From CADCUY01 sp964242735 (GTDB lineage Bacteria > Actinomycetota > Actinomycetes > Actinomycetales > Quadrisphaeraceae), in NCBI GenBank assembly GCA_964242735.1, contig CAXTAK010000005.1, positions 62,001-126,000 of the forward strand: 64,000 nucleotides of DNA, read 5' to 3'. The notes under the pieces were generated by a model. The model was not told the DNA's origin. It did not search any database and saw only the letters and a program-made list of their open reading frames with translations. Numbering within the stretch: the stretch's first letter is position 1; each line of letters begins with the position of its first letter. Both the position numbers and the translations under genes were made by a program. Positions 33,533 through 44,043 of the stretch are shown in pieces.

Positions 33533-33698
33533 GGTCCACGACACCCCGCAGGCCGGTCCGCGCACTCGTCGAGACGCGCAACGCCCCGGGGGTGCGCAGC
33601 GCAGCGCGCAGGAGCCTGGCGACGGTCTCGCCGAGCGACGTGCCGGAGTCGCGGGCGACGGCCACTGCCGCGGCGTGCACGTCATCGGGCAGGACCAC
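33384..33698 (-). pseudogene. Possible truncated antitoxin-like RHH reading frame
   Basis: The minus strand at about 33590-33698 reads VLPDDVHAAAVAVARDSGTS then LGETVARLLRAALRTPG, the strand-helix-helix outline of a VapB or CopG antitoxin. An in-frame TGA lies a few codons upstream of the GTG 33698, there is no clear Shine-Dalgarno, and the rest of the frame runs on into the antisense of mdh without family features. It is therefore probably the remnant of an antitoxin gene, not a working one. Confidence 0.35.
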
Positions 33699-33795
33699 GG
33701 CGGTCCCGTGCGCTCACCGTTTCGTCGTGGTGCAGGAGAGCGGGTTCCTGCGTCGTGGTGAGGCCGTCCCCCACCGGACCTGGCGAGATGATCGG

Positions 33796-34065
33796 TCATC
33801 GGGTCGACGGGACGGTGAGCGCCAGCACCGCGACGGCCACGGCCAGCGTGGCGGCGGTGGCCACGTCGACGCCCCGCGAGCGCACCGCCAGCGCCCCCAC
33901 GCGGGCCACCGGGAGCACCAGGCGGGCTGCGGCGACGGCGACCAGGACGGCGGCGAGCACCAGTCCCGCCAGGCGGAAGCTGACCAGCCCGGCGAGCGCG
34001 ACGCCCCCCGCGCCGAGGGTCGCCGCGAGCACCGGCAGCACGTCGGGGGGCCGCCGCTCGGACAC
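33796..34065 (-). CDS. DUF3017 membrane protein
   Basis: An 89-residue protein with three hydrophobic helices (LAATLGAGGVALAGLVSFRLAG, LVLAAVLVAVAAARLVLP, VATAATLAVAVAVLALTV). DUF3017 is restricted to actinobacteria and usually lies between folD or purH and mdh, as it nearly does here. Function unknown. GTG 34065 has a -10-like TAGGGT 6 bases upstream. Confidence 0.85.
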   Translation of the reverse strand: MSERRPPDVLPVLAATLGAGGVALAGLVSFRLAGLVLAAVLVAVAAARLVLPVARVGALAVRSRGVDVATAATLAVAVAVLALTVPSTR

Positions 34066-34071
34066 CCGCGG

Positions 34072-34077
34072 ACCCTA
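34072..34077 (-). promoter_or_regulatory. Putative leaderless -10 element for the DUF3017 gene
   Basis: TAGGGT on the minus strand ends 6 bases before GTG 34065. Confidence 0.45.
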
Positions 34078-34129
34078 CCGACGGCAGCGGTGCCAGGACG
34101 GTGGCTCGCGTGGGCTGCAGTGCCCGCGC

Positions 34130-34909
34130 TCAGCCCGGCGCGTCCGGTGGGGCGGTGCCCCACAGCCAGCGGTAGTACGCGGTGCGCTCGGCATCCAGCT
34201 CGGTGCCGTGGGCCTCCAGCAGCGCCTGCTCCCACCCGGGGCCGTAGTTCCAGCGCGTCGACCAGGTCGCGATGGCCAGGTCGGCCCACGGGTCGCCCAC
34301 CCCGAGCTGGCCGAGGTCGACCACGCCCGTGACGACCGCGGGGCCGGACGACGCGCCGGCACCACCAGGGGGATCGTCGGCGAGCAGGGTGTTGGGGGCG
34401 CACGCGTCGCCGTGGCAGACCACCGGGCGCAGCACCGGGGGGCGGGCCGGGCCCCCGGTGCGCGCCACCTCCGGCTCCCACACGAAGGGGCACCCCTGCA
34501 CGGGCAGCGCGTCGTGGACGGCGCGCAGCGCCCGGCCCAGCGCGGGCACCGCTCGTGCGGGCTGGGTGCGCCAGTACGGGGCGACGGCGTTGCTCCCCGG
34601 GAGGGCGGCCGTGAGCAGCCACTGCCCCGAGGCGTCCTCACCGGTGTCGATCACCCGGGGCACGGCGGTGGACCGGCCCGCCCAGCGCAGGCGCGCCGCC
34701 TCCCGAGCGAGGTCGATGCCGCTGCCGGCCGGGGAGTGCTTGACGTACTGCCCGGCGCCGACCACCCGGAAGGTCAGGCCGCCGAGCTCGTTGCGCCACA
34801 CCGGTTCCAGCGGCCGGCCACCGGTGACCCGCGCCAGCACGGGCGGCACCGGTGTCGACGATGCGGGCGCCCCCGACACCGGGTGCTCCAGGTCGCCCGC
34901 GGTGCCCAC
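34130..34909 (-). CDS. APH(3')-like phosphotransferase
   Basis: A 259-residue small-molecule kinase of the aminoglycoside 3'-phosphotransferase fold. A likely ATP-binding lysine is Lys57 in YVKHSP. The catalytic loop HGDACAPN gives Asp168 and Asn173, and the metal site is VVDLGQLGVGDPWADLA, as in APH(3') enzymes (DLGxxGxADxxxDL). Length matches APH(3') (about 260). The natural substrate may be an aminoglycoside or a metabolite; resistance is not established. GTG 34909 starts 19 bases after the purH stop on the same strand, so it may be read through from purN-purH. Confidence 0.82.
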   Translation of the reverse strand: MGTAGDLEHPVSGAPASSTPVPPVLARVTGGRPLEPVWRNELGGLTFRVVGAGQYVKHSPAGSGIDLAREAARLRWAGRSTAVPRVIDTGEDASGQWLLTAALPGSNAVAPYWRTQPARAVPALGRALRAVHDALPVQGCPFVWEPEVARTGGPARPPVLRPVVCHGDACAPNTLLADDPPGGAGASSGPAVVTGVVDLGQLGVGDPWADLAIATWSTRWNYGPGWEQALLEAHGTELDAERTAYYRWLWGTAPPDAPG

Positions 34910-34927
34910 GGCTCCAGCCTGCCCGCG

Positions 34928-36621
<1,694 letters not shown>

Positions 36622-36625
<4 letters not shown>

Positions 36626-37275
36626 GGCGCGGGGCTCCTGGCGTCGAGGGGTGGACCGGTCACGGCTGCGGCCGTGACGACGTCGAGGAGCAGGTGCCGC
36701 TCGACGGCCTTGATGCGCTCGTGGAGGGTCGCCTCGTCGTCGCCGGGCAGCACCGGTACGCGGCGCTGGGCGAGCACCGGACCGGTGTCGACGCCGGCGT
36801 CGACGAGGATCACGCTCGCACCGGTGACCTGCGCGCCAGCGGCGAGGGCGTCGCGGACGGCGCGGGCGCCGGGGAAGGCGGGCAGCAACGAGGGGTGGGA
36901 GTTGATCGTCCGCCCGGCCCACTCGTCGAGCACGGCAGGGCCCAGCAGGCGCATGAACCCCGCGAGCACGAGGAGGTCGGGCCGGTGCGCCCCGACCGCC
37001 GTCGCGAGGGCGGCGTCCCATGCGGGTCGGTCGGGGTGCTCACCCGGGGCGGTGGTGAAGGTGGGGACGCCGTGGCGCTCGGCGCGCTGCAGCCCCACCG
37101 CACTCGACCGGTCGCTGCCGACCGCGACTACGGTGAAGGGCGCGGGGGCGCCGGGGCCGGCGCCGCGGGCGTCGAGCAGCGCCTGGAGGAGGGTGCCCTC
37201 ACCGGAGACCAGCACCACCACGCGGGCTCGCCCGGACCTCGAGGGCGCGCTCGGCGGTGCCGGGATCGCGCTCAC
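36622..37275 (-). CDS. purN: Phosphoribosylglycinamide formyltransferase
   Basis: A 217-residue GAR transformylase using 10-formyl-THF. VVVLVSGEGTLLQALLDA is the phosphate-binding start (usually SGxGSNLQAL), with LAGFMRLLGPAVL, INSHPSLLPAFPG carrying the catalytic Asn-His pair, and GASVILVDAGVDTGPVLAQ with the active Asp. The SGEGTLL replacement of SGxGSNL is noteworthy but keeps the loop. GTG 37275 has a -10-like TAGGGT 8 bases upstream. Confidence 0.95.
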
Positions 37276-37283
37276 GCCGGCAG

Positions 37284-37289
37284 ACCCTA
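37284..37289 (-). promoter_or_regulatory. Putative leaderless -10 element for purN-purH
   Basis: TAGGGT on the minus strand ends 8 bases before GTG 37275. Confidence 0.45.
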
Positions 37290-37321
37290 GCCACCACCAG
37301 CGAAGGAGCCGCTCGACCACC

Positions 37322-37813
37322 ATGTCCGACCCCCGACCGCCCGGCGCGCAGGCGCCACCTCCCCCGCTGCCGCCCCGCCAGGAGGGCAGACCGGAACACC
37401 GACCGGGACACCGACCGCCGGGTCGACCGCCGGCGGACTCGGCGGCTGTTCGCAGCGCCGGCCGCACGGCTGGCCGCTTCGGGCTCCTCTCCCTCGCCGC
37501 CGTCGTCGCCGTGCAGCTCCCGCTGCCCTGGGGTCTGGCGGCGCTCGTCTTCCTGATCGCCGCGGTCGCGACGGGCGTGGTGGCGCTGGTGGCCGCGGTG
37601 CGCGCGCGGATGGGCCCGCCGTCGGTGGTGCTGCTGTCGGTGGGCCTGGGGGTGGTGGGGCTGGGGCTGGTGATCCAGCTGGTGCGGGTCGTCCTCTACC
37701 CGGTCACGACCGCGGACGAGCAGTGCCGCGAGGCGGCGATCACCGAACGGGGCTCGGCCGCGTGCGCGGAGCAGCTGCCGGATCGCCTGCGGGAGGAGTT
37801 CTTCGGAGGCTGA
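37322..37813 (+). CDS. Small hypothetical membrane protein
   Basis: A 163-residue protein with a Pro/Arg-rich cytoplasmic head (residues 1-50), three hydrophobic helices (about 52-115) and a polar tail with two cysteines (EQCREAAI and AACAEQLP) that could form an extracytoplasmic disulfide. Not recognised. ATG 37322 has GAAGGAG about 13 bases upstream. Its last 74 bases overlap the convergent DUF6350 gene, so one of the two 3' ends may be over-extended. Confidence 0.65.
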   Translation: MSDPRPPGAQAPPPPLPPRQEGRPEHRPGHRPPGRPPADSAAVRSAGRTAGRFGLLSLAAVVAVQLPLPWGLAALVFLIAAVATGVVALVAAVRARMGPPSVVLLSVGLGVVGLGLVIQLVRVVLYPVTTADEQCREAAITERGSAACAEQLPDRLREEFFGG

Positions 37814-39206
37814 CGCGGCGCTCACCGCCGGCGGGGACCTCGCGGGTGCCAGCGGTCGCTGGGACCTCCCCGGCGTCCTGGACGTCGATGGCGCGGCGGG
37901 CTCGGTGGGCTCGATGGGCGGCGGCGCGCAGGGCGAGCACCACCGCGCCCCCGGCGGCCACCTCACCGGTCACGGCGAGGGCCACGGGCACCGGCTGCCC
38001 GCCGACCTGGGCCATGCGGCCCGGTCCCACCGCGCCCGAGGCCAGGGCCACCAGGACGCCGACCACGACGCCGGTGGCCACGGCGGTGGCGGCGACCGGG
38101 AGCACCGGCTGTGCGCCGCGGCGCGCTGCGGTGGTGTCGCGCGCTCCGGTGGTGTCGGGTACTGCCGTGGCGCCGCGGTGCGCCCGGGCCGATGCCACGC
38201 CGACCGCGACCCCGGCGAGCACCGGAACCAGCAGCAGGGCGCGGGCAGCGCCCGGCAGCGGACCACTGGCGGGCAGTGCGGCGAGCAGCGGCAGGGCGGG
38301 CAGCGCCCCGACGGTGGCCCCGGCCGTGGTGATCGACGTGCCGACGCCGACCGCGACGCCCGGCCCGGCGAGCACCGCCACGGCCCACACCACCGCGACC
38401 GGCACCAGCGCCAGCTGCCCGAGCACGAGGACGCCGCCACCGACCGCGCCGGCGGTCAGCGCGGCGTGCGCGTCCAGCACCTGCTCGCGGTGCACCGCCA
38501 CCGCCGCCACGACCACCACGGCTCCGGCAGCGAGGATGACCAGCAGGGCGAGCCCCGTCGTGGCGGGCACGCCGGCGAGCCCGGTCCTGGGTGCCCGGGA
38601 GCGCGGAGGCACCCGTGGTCCGCGCAGCAGGACGGGGACGGTGCCCAGGGCGCAGACCACGGCGGCCCCCAGCACGGAGGGCACCACCGCGACGAGCACC
38701 CGCGGGGTGGTGGTCAGCGCGACGACGCCGATGGCGACGGCGGTGTAGCTGGCGACGGCCGCTGCAGCGACCGTCGCCGTCGCCGCCCGCCAGCGGAGGC
38801 TGTCGGCGGAGTGCAGCACCGCGCGGGCGCGGCGCGCGGCCAGGGCGCTGAGGGCGACTGCGGCGGCGGTGATCCCGAGCGGGACCACGTCGACGCCAGC
38901 CCCGGCGATCCGCAGGGACCCGCCGTGGGCGAGCACCCACGCACCGGCCCCCGCCCTCAGCGGCGCGTGCCACGGCGGTGGGTCGCCGACCGCCGAGGAG
39001 GACGCGGGGCTGGCGGCGCCGTGCGCGGCGAGCCAGGCGAGCACCGCGGGGAGCACCAGCAGGCCGAGCCCGGCGACCGCGGCCTGGACCCCGGCGACCG
39101 CGCCCAGCGCCAGGGGAGGGGGCACCCGCGCCAGCGGTGCGGGTGCCGGCGCGAGCGGGGCCGGCGTCCCGCGTGCGGGCGGCTGCCCCCGAGGCACCGG
39201 ACCCAT
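37740..39206 (-). CDS. DUF6350 polytopic membrane protein
   Basis: A 488-residue very hydrophobic protein with about ten transmembrane helices, for example VAGLGLLVLPAVLAWLAAHG and GVDVVPLGITAAAVALSALAAR. The WHAPLRAGAGAWVLAHGG segment and the GxxVxPL motif after helix 2 match actinobacterial DUF6350 proteins, which lie beside sucCD and purN/purH in many genomes. Function is unproven; some relatives are linked to cell division. The tail overlaps the convergent gene by 74 bases. ATG 39206 starts 19 bases after the sucD stop in the same direction. Confidence 0.8.
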   Translation of the reverse strand: MGPVPRGQPPARGTPAPLAPAPAPLARVPPPLALGAVAGVQAAVAGLGLLVLPAVLAWLAAHGAASPASSSAVGDPPPWHAPLRAGAGAWVLAHGGSLRIAGAGVDVVPLGITAAAVALSALAARRARAVLHSADSLRWRAATATVAAAAVASYTAVAIGVVALTTTPRVLVAVVPSVLGAAVVCALGTVPVLLRGPRVPPRSRAPRTGLAGVPATTGLALLVILAAGAVVVVAAVAVHREQVLDAHAALTAGAVGGGVLVLGQLALVPVAVVWAVAVLAGPGVAVGVGTSITTAGATVGALPALPLLAALPASGPLPGAARALLLVPVLAGVAVGVASARAHRGATAVPDTTGARDTTAARRGAQPVLPVAATAVATGVVVGVLVALASGAVGPGRMAQVGGQPVPVALAVTGEVAAGGAVVLALRAAAHRAHRARRAIDVQDAGEVPATAGTREVPAGGERRVSLRRTPPAGDPAAAPRTRPSPVR

Positions 39207-39225
39207 CGGCCCAGTGTGCGTGCGG

Positions 39226-40152
39226 TCAGCGCGCGGCGAGGCCTTCCACGAGTTCCCGTGCGAGCGCAGCGGTCTCCGACGGCGTGCGTCCCACCTTCAC
39301 CCCGGCGGCCTCCAGGGCCTCCTTCTTGGCGGCCGCGGTGCCCGCTGACCCCGACACGATGGCGCCGGCGTGGCCCATGGTCTTGCCCTCCGGGGCGGTG
39401 AACCCCGCGACGTACCCCACGACCGGCTTGGTGACGTGCTCGCTCACGTAGGCGGCGGCCCGCTCCTCCGCGTCGCCGCCGATCTCCCCGATGAGCACGA
39501 TGACGTCGGTGTCTGGGTCGGCCTCGAAGGCCTCCAGGGCGTCGATGTGCGTGGTCCCGATGATCGGGTCGCCGCCGATGCCCAGCGCTGTGGAGAACCC
39601 GATCTCCCGCAGCTCGTACATCATCTGGTACGTCAGGGTGCCCGACTTGCTGACCAGGCCGATGCGCCCCGCGGGGGTGATGTCGGCGGGGATGATGCCG
39701 GCGTTGGACTTCCCGGGGCTGATCAGGCCCGGGCAGTTGGGTCCGATGATCCGGGTGGTGCCCTTCTCCTGGGCGTAGGTGAAGAACTCCGCGGTGTCCT
39801 TCACCGGCACGCCCTCGGTGATGACGATGACCAGCGGCACCGCGGCGTCCACGGCCTCGACCACGGCGGCCTTCGTGGCCCGTGCGGGCACGAAGATCAC
39901 GCTGACGTCGGCGCCCGTGGCCTCCACGGCCTCGCCGACCGTGGAGTGGACGGGCACCGTCACGGTGCCCCGGGTGCTCCCCGGCTCACCGGGTCCGGCG
40001 TCGAGGTCGATGCTCTGGCCGCCCTTGCCGGGGGTGACCCCGGCGACGAGCTTCGTGCCGGAGGCCAGCATCCGCTGCCCGTGCTTGCGCCCCTCGGACC
40101 CGGTCAGGCCCTGCACGATGACCCTGCTGTCCTCGGTGAGGAAGATCGCCAC
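39226..40152 (-). CDS. sucD: Succinyl-CoA ligase, alpha subunit
   Basis: A 308-residue subunit that binds CoA and carries the phosphohistidine. VIVQGLTGSEGRKHGQRM is the CoA-binding start, IIGPNCPGLISPGKSN is the conserved signature, GLVSKSGTLTYQM follows, and the phospho-His lies in MGHAGAIVSG. GTG 40152 has AAGGAG 8 bases upstream. It lies 26 bases after the sucC stop, forming sucCD, which makes ATP or GTP from succinyl-CoA in the TCA cycle. Confidence 0.97.
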   Translation of the reverse strand: MAIFLTEDSRVIVQGLTGSEGRKHGQRMLASGTKLVAGVTPGKGGQSIDLDAGPGEPGSTRGTVTVPVHSTVGEAVEATGADVSVIFVPARATKAAVVEAVDAAVPLVIVITEGVPVKDTAEFFTYAQEKGTTRIIGPNCPGLISPGKSNAGIIPADITPAGRIGLVSKSGTLTYQMMYELREIGFSTALGIGGDPIIGTTHIDALEAFEADPDTDVIVLIGEIGGDAEERAAAYVSEHVTKPVVGYVAGFTAPEGKTMGHAGAIVSGSAGTAAAKKEALEAAGVKVGRTPSETAALARELVEGLAAR

Positions 40153-40178
40153 GTCTGTCTCCTTGATCGTCGGGGTGG

Positions 40179-41342
40179 TCAGGCGGCGGCGAGCTGCGCG
40201 GCGGCGGCCGCGGCGCCGTCCATGGTGTCGACGACCGTCACCAGGGGGTGCGCGGCCTCGGCGAGGATGCGCCGGCCCTCCACCACGTTGTTGCCGTCCA
40301 GGCGCACCACCAGGGGCTTGGTCGCGTCGTCGCCGAGGATCCCCAGCGCGCTGACGATGCCGTCGGCGACGGCGTCGCACGCGGTGATGCCCCCGAAGAC
40401 GTTGACGAAGACGCTCTTCACCTGGGGGTCGCCGAGGATGACGTCGAGGCCGGCGGCCATGACCTGCGCGGAGGCGCCGCCGCCGATGTCGAGGAAGTTC
40501 GCGGGCTTGACCCCACCGAACTGCTCGCCGGCCTGCGCGACGACGTCGAGGGTCGACATGACCAGGCCGGCGCCGTTGCCGATGATGCCGACCTCCCCGT
40601 CGAGCTTGACGTAGTTCAGGCCGGCGGCCTTCGCCTTCGTCTCCAGGGGGTCGTCGGCGGACTCGTCGGCGAGCTCGGCCTGCCCGGGCTGGCGGAAGGC
40701 GGCGTTCTCGTCGAGGGTGACCTTGCCGTCGAGGGCGATGACGCGCCCGTCACGGACCTTCACGAGCGGGTTGACCTCCACGAGGGTGGCGTCGGACTCG
40801 CGGTAGACCGTCCACAGCTGCTGCAGCACCGCGGCGACCTGGTCGGCCACCTCGGCGTCGAAGCCGGCGGCGGCGACGATCTCGGCGGCCTTGGCCGCGT
40901 CGATCCCGACGACGGGGTCGACGCCGATGCGGGCGAGGGCCTCGGGGCGCTCCACGGCGAGGACCTCGATCTCGACGCCGCCCTCCTTCGAGGCCAGCGC
41001 GAGGTAGCGGCGCTCGGCGCGGTCGAGCAGGAGGGAGACGTAGTACTCCTCGACGATGTCCGCGCCGCCGGCGACCATGAGTGTGGAGACGACGTGGCCC
41101 TTGATGTCGAGCCCGAGGATCGTCTCCGCGGCGGCCTGCGCGTCGTCCGCGGTCCTGGCGACCTTCACCCCGCCGGCCTTGCCTCGCCCCCCGGTCTTGA
41201 CCTGGGCCTTGACCACGGTCACCCCGCCCATCTGCTCGGCGGCGGCGCGCGCCTCGGCCGGGGTGCGGGCGACGACGCCGGGGAGCACGGGGACGCCGTG
41301 CTGCTCGAACAGATCACGGGCTTGGTACTCGTACAGGTCCAT
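40179..41342 (-). CDS. sucC: Succinyl-CoA ligase, beta subunit
   Basis: A 387-residue ATP-grasp subunit. MDLYEYQARDLFEQHGVPV is the usual N-terminus; VVKAQVKTGGRGKAGGVK binds nucleotide; LVEVNPLVKVRDG, GIIGNGAGLVMSTLD and GGITACDAVADGI are conserved. ATG 41342 has GGAGGCCCC before it. A -10-like TACGCT about 55 bases upstream and a normal leader distinguish it from the leaderless genes nearby. Confidence 0.97.
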   Translation of the reverse strand: MDLYEYQARDLFEQHGVPVLPGVVARTPAEARAAAEQMGGVTVVKAQVKTGGRGKAGGVKVARTADDAQAAAETILGLDIKGHVVSTLMVAGGADIVEEYYVSLLLDRAERRYLALASKEGGVEIEVLAVERPEALARIGVDPVVGIDAAKAAEIVAAAGFDAEVADQVAAVLQQLWTVYRESDATLVEVNPLVKVRDGRVIALDGKVTLDENAAFRQPGQAELADESADDPLETKAKAAGLNYVKLDGEVGIIGNGAGLVMSTLDVVAQAGEQFGGVKPANFLDIGGGASAQVMAAGLDVILGDPQVKSVFVNVFGGITACDAVADGIVSALGILGDDATKPLVVRLDGNNVVEGRRILAEAAHPLVTVVDTMDGAAAAAAQLAAA

Positions 41343-41480
41343 CGGCTGGGGCCTCCCTCGCTCGGGCGCCCGGGCGGGCGGCGCCGCGGTGAGCGTAGCG
41401 ACGCGCGCCGACGCCGGGGAGCCGGTGCGCCCGGAGGGAGCGCGCCGGGCCGACGTCCAGTGGGGACCCGCACCCGCACC

Positions 41481-41529
41481 GCACGCGGCGTCCCCGTGCC
41501 AGCGGGACTGGCACGAGGACGCCGCGTGC
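41481..41529. terminator. Strong hairpin between sucC and the secreted GDPD gene
   Basis: A 13-bp stem (GCACGCGGCGTCC with its complement) continues after a 2x2 bulge into a 6-bp stem GTGCCA/TGGCAC around a 7-base loop. It lies 63 bases after the GDPD stop on the minus strand and upstream of the sucC leader. There is no T-tract. It probably ends GDPD transcripts before the sucC promoter. Confidence 0.65.
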
Positions 41530-41591
41530 GGCAGCGGGTTCGACGGGAGGACGGCGCGGTCGATGGGTCCGCGGTGCCCTGGCGCCGCTGC

Positions 41592-42803
41592 TCAGCCCTG
41601 ACCCTCCAGGAACAGCCCTCGCGACTCCACACCGGTGTCGGGGTTGTCGGTGAAGAGCCCGTCGACGCCGAGGGCCCAGAACTGCTGCTGCTCGGCCAGC
41701 GCCAGCCCGTAGTCGTCGGGCGCGACGCCCCGGCGCAGCTCCAGGGGCAGGAAGGTGTTCTCGTTGCGGAACGTGTACGGGTGCACCAGCAGCCCGACCG
41801 CGTGGGCGTCGGCCACGAGCGCGGTGGGGGTGCCGGAGGCGCCCGTCGCGGTGCGCGGCACGATCTGGGCCTTCTCGGGCCCCACGCCGTCGGCGTAGGT
41901 GGCGATGCCGGCCAGGCCGGCGGCGCTGGAGATGTCCGCGTAGGTGCGCGCGTCACCCGCGGCGGTGAGGTCGTACGGCTGACCGGTGGCGGAGAGCAGC
42001 TGCACCAGGGGCACCTCCACCCCCTCCGCGTCCAGCTGGCGCAGGTTCGCCGTCTCGAAGGACTGCACGAACACCGGGTCGTCGCTGTCGTCGAGGTCGA
42101 CCGCGGCCAGCTCGCGCACCAGCGGCTCCTCGAGGCTGAGGCCGATGCCGTCGAAGTACGTGGGGTGCTTGGTCTCGGGGTAGACCCCGATCGTCCGGCC
42201 CAGCTCGCGGCTGAGGCGCGCGCGCAGCGCCAGCACCTCGGTGAGGGTGGGCACCTCGTACAGCCCGTCGTAGAGGGTGTTCTCCTCGCGCACCAGCGGG
42301 ATGCGCTCGATCGCCCGCAGGGTCTTCAGCTCCGCGAGGGTGAAGTCCTCGGTGAACCACCCCGTCAGGACGATGTCGTCCACGGTCTTCGTGGTGCGGC
42401 GGTCGGCGAACTCCGGGCGGGACGCGACGTCGGTGGTCGTGGAGATCTCGTTCTCGTGGCGGGCGACGAGGATGCCGTCCTTGGTGCTGACCAGGTCCGG
42501 CTCGATGAAGTCGGCGCCCATCCGCGCGGCCAGCTCGTAGGAGGCGAGGGTGTGCTCGGGGCGGTACCCCGAGGCCCCCCGGTGGCCGATGACGAGCAGC
42601 TCGGGCAGCGGGGCCACCCGGTCGGGCCGGCCCGGGCCGCGCTGACCCGTCTCGGAGGCGGCCGCCTCCGGTCCGGCGCCCTGCGGGCCGGCGGTCGTCG
42701 TCGCGGACGCCGGCGCGAGGCCGGCGATGCCGAGCGGCACGGCGAGCACCGCGGCGAGGGTGGTGGTGAGCGCGCGCCGGTAGCGGGTCACGGGTCGGGT
42801 CAC
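41592..42803 (-). CDS. Secreted glycerophosphodiester phosphodiesterase
   Basis: A 403-residue exported GDPD that releases glycerol-3-phosphate from phospholipid head groups. A twin-arginine-free signal peptide occupies residues 1-36 (RYRRALTTTLAAVLAVPLG, then ASA). The active site is clear: GHRGASGYRPEHTLASYELA with the first His/Arg, FIEPDLVSTKDGILVARHE with metal and catalytic residues, YPETKHP, and a terminal VDGLFTDNPDTG. Start ATG 42803. Its product could enter the cell and be oxidised by GlpD. A paralogue lies at 46629. Confidence 0.92.
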   Translation of the reverse strand: MTRPVTRYRRALTTTLAAVLAVPLGIAGLAPASATTTAGPQGAGPEAAASETGQRGPGRPDRVAPLPELLVIGHRGASGYRPEHTLASYELAARMGADFIEPDLVSTKDGILVARHENEISTTTDVASRPEFADRRTTKTVDDIVLTGWFTEDFTLAELKTLRAIERIPLVREENTLYDGLYEVPTLTEVLALRARLSRELGRTIGVYPETKHPTYFDGIGLSLEEPLVRELAAVDLDDSDDPVFVQSFETANLRQLDAEGVEVPLVQLLSATGQPYDLTAAGDARTYADISSAAGLAGIATYADGVGPEKAQIVPRTATGASGTPTALVADAHAVGLLVHPYTFRNENTFLPLELRRGVAPDDYGLALAEQQQFWALGVDGLFTDNPDTGVESRGLFLEGQG

Positions 42804-43375
42804 GGGGATCTCCAGCGGGTCACGTCACGGCGACCATCGCCGGCGGTCCGCAGCCGAACCCCACACCGCGCACCTGCACGTACCGGACACACCGGGCGAA
42901 CAACGGGTGAAGGGGCGGCTCGGGCGGGAGCACGGTCGACCGCTGCTCCGGTGGTGGTGTGACGATCGAGCCGTCGAGCAGTGATGGGCGTCCGATCGGC
43001 GCCGAGGACCACGCCGCCCGCGTCGTCCGCGCCACGCTGGACCGACGGCCGCGGAGGCAGTGGTGCGACCGCCCCGGCGCAGCACGGCGTCGGCGGCATC
43101 GTCAGCCGCTTGCACGGCGGTCGGCGAGGACGGTTCCGGGGACGGTGTGCGCGCACTCCGGACGATGGCGGCCTGTGCGGCGCTGGCCATCGGTGGCGCG
43201 AGGTGGCCCGCGGCGACGGCCGCCGCAGCAGAGGCGGCCCGGCTGCAGGGCGGTGATCGTGACGAGACGGCAGTGAGCGCCTCCCGCGCCCCGGTTCCCA
43301 CGCCACCCGCGAACCAGACCGTCCTCATCGCCTCCGGCGCCGGGAGGTGCCGGCCGCCGAGTGGGGCGGAGCGGC
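42804..43375. other. Gene-free, GC-rich stretch
   Basis: No supported gene. Open frames on both strands are Arg/Ala/Pro-rich and lack family motifs or Shine-Dalgarno sequences; the longest plus frame (from about 43060) reads AACAALAIGGARWPAATAA but has no start signal. The stretch probably contains the GDPD promoter and older decayed DNA next to the toxin remnants. Confidence 0.4.
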
Positions 43376-43575
43376 TCACACGGGCGGGACCAGCTCGACG
43401 AGGTGGCGGTCGTCAGGGTGGAGGGCCTCCACCACCCCGGCGTCCGACGTGGCGAACCGGCCTGCGCGGCGCGCCGCAGCGGCGACCCTGAGCACGTCGC
43501 TCACCCGCCGGTGGCCGACCACACGGGCGCGGCGGACCACCGGGTCAGCGACGAGGTCGACATCGTCGGCGGACG
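43376..43575 (-). pseudogene. C-terminal remnant of a VapC-type PIN toxin
   Basis: A minus-strand frame ending at TGA 43378-43376 reads VVGHRRVSDVLRVAAAARRA, then GRFATSDAGVVEALHPDD and RHLVELVPPV. This is the C-terminal third of a PIN domain of the type GHRQVTDAYLLALAxxxGG-RLATFD, with the metal-binding Asp still in SDV and SDA. The N-terminal two thirds, including the first PIN Asp, are not found upstream in this frame. Confidence 0.55.
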
Positions 43576-43606
43576 CGCTGCACGGGGTCCGACGTGACGA
43601 CCGAGG

Positions 43607-43980
43607 GTGATCGTCGCTGACGCCTCGACGCTCGTGCGCGCCGTGCTCGAGCCCCGGCGCGCTGGCGCGGGGGCGGATCGCCGGCGGGTGGTCCACGTGC
43701 CCCACCTCGTGGACGTCGAGGGGCGCTCGGCCCTGCGGTGGCTCACCCCGGCCGGCAGGAGCCCTGCACGGCGGGCCGCGGAAGCCCCCGAGGACTTCTC
43801 GGCCCTGGTGCTCGAGCGCTGCTCCCACGCGGTGCTGGCAGCCCGGTCGTAGGAGCTCCGCTCCACCGTCGGCGCCCGGGACGCTCAGTGCGTCGCCTCG
43901 GCGGAGCTCGCCGGAGGTGCTGCTCGTGACGGCGGACGGGCCGCTCGCTCGTCGACGTCACCAGCTCGGTCGTCATGGCC
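43607..43980 (+). pseudogene. Frameshifted VapC-type PIN toxin gene
   Basis: GTG 43607 opens with IVADASTLVRAVLE, the typical PIN N-terminus with the first acidic residue, then VVHVPHLVDVEGRSALRWLT and RRAAEAPEDFSALVLERCSH. A TAG stop appears at 43850-43852. Downstream, in a changed frame, ELRSTVGARDAQCVASAELA and LLVTADGPLARR restore the expected end (normally YDAxYVALAELLGxPLLTADxPLA). So the gene is broken by a stop and at least one frameshift. An upstream frame ending in GTGA overlap looks like the end of the antitoxin gene. Confidence 0.65.
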
Positions 43981-44043
43981 GAGAGCCGCCTGGAGCGCCT
44001 TCGCCCATGACGCGGACTCCACCCGGGCCGGGTCCACCACCGT

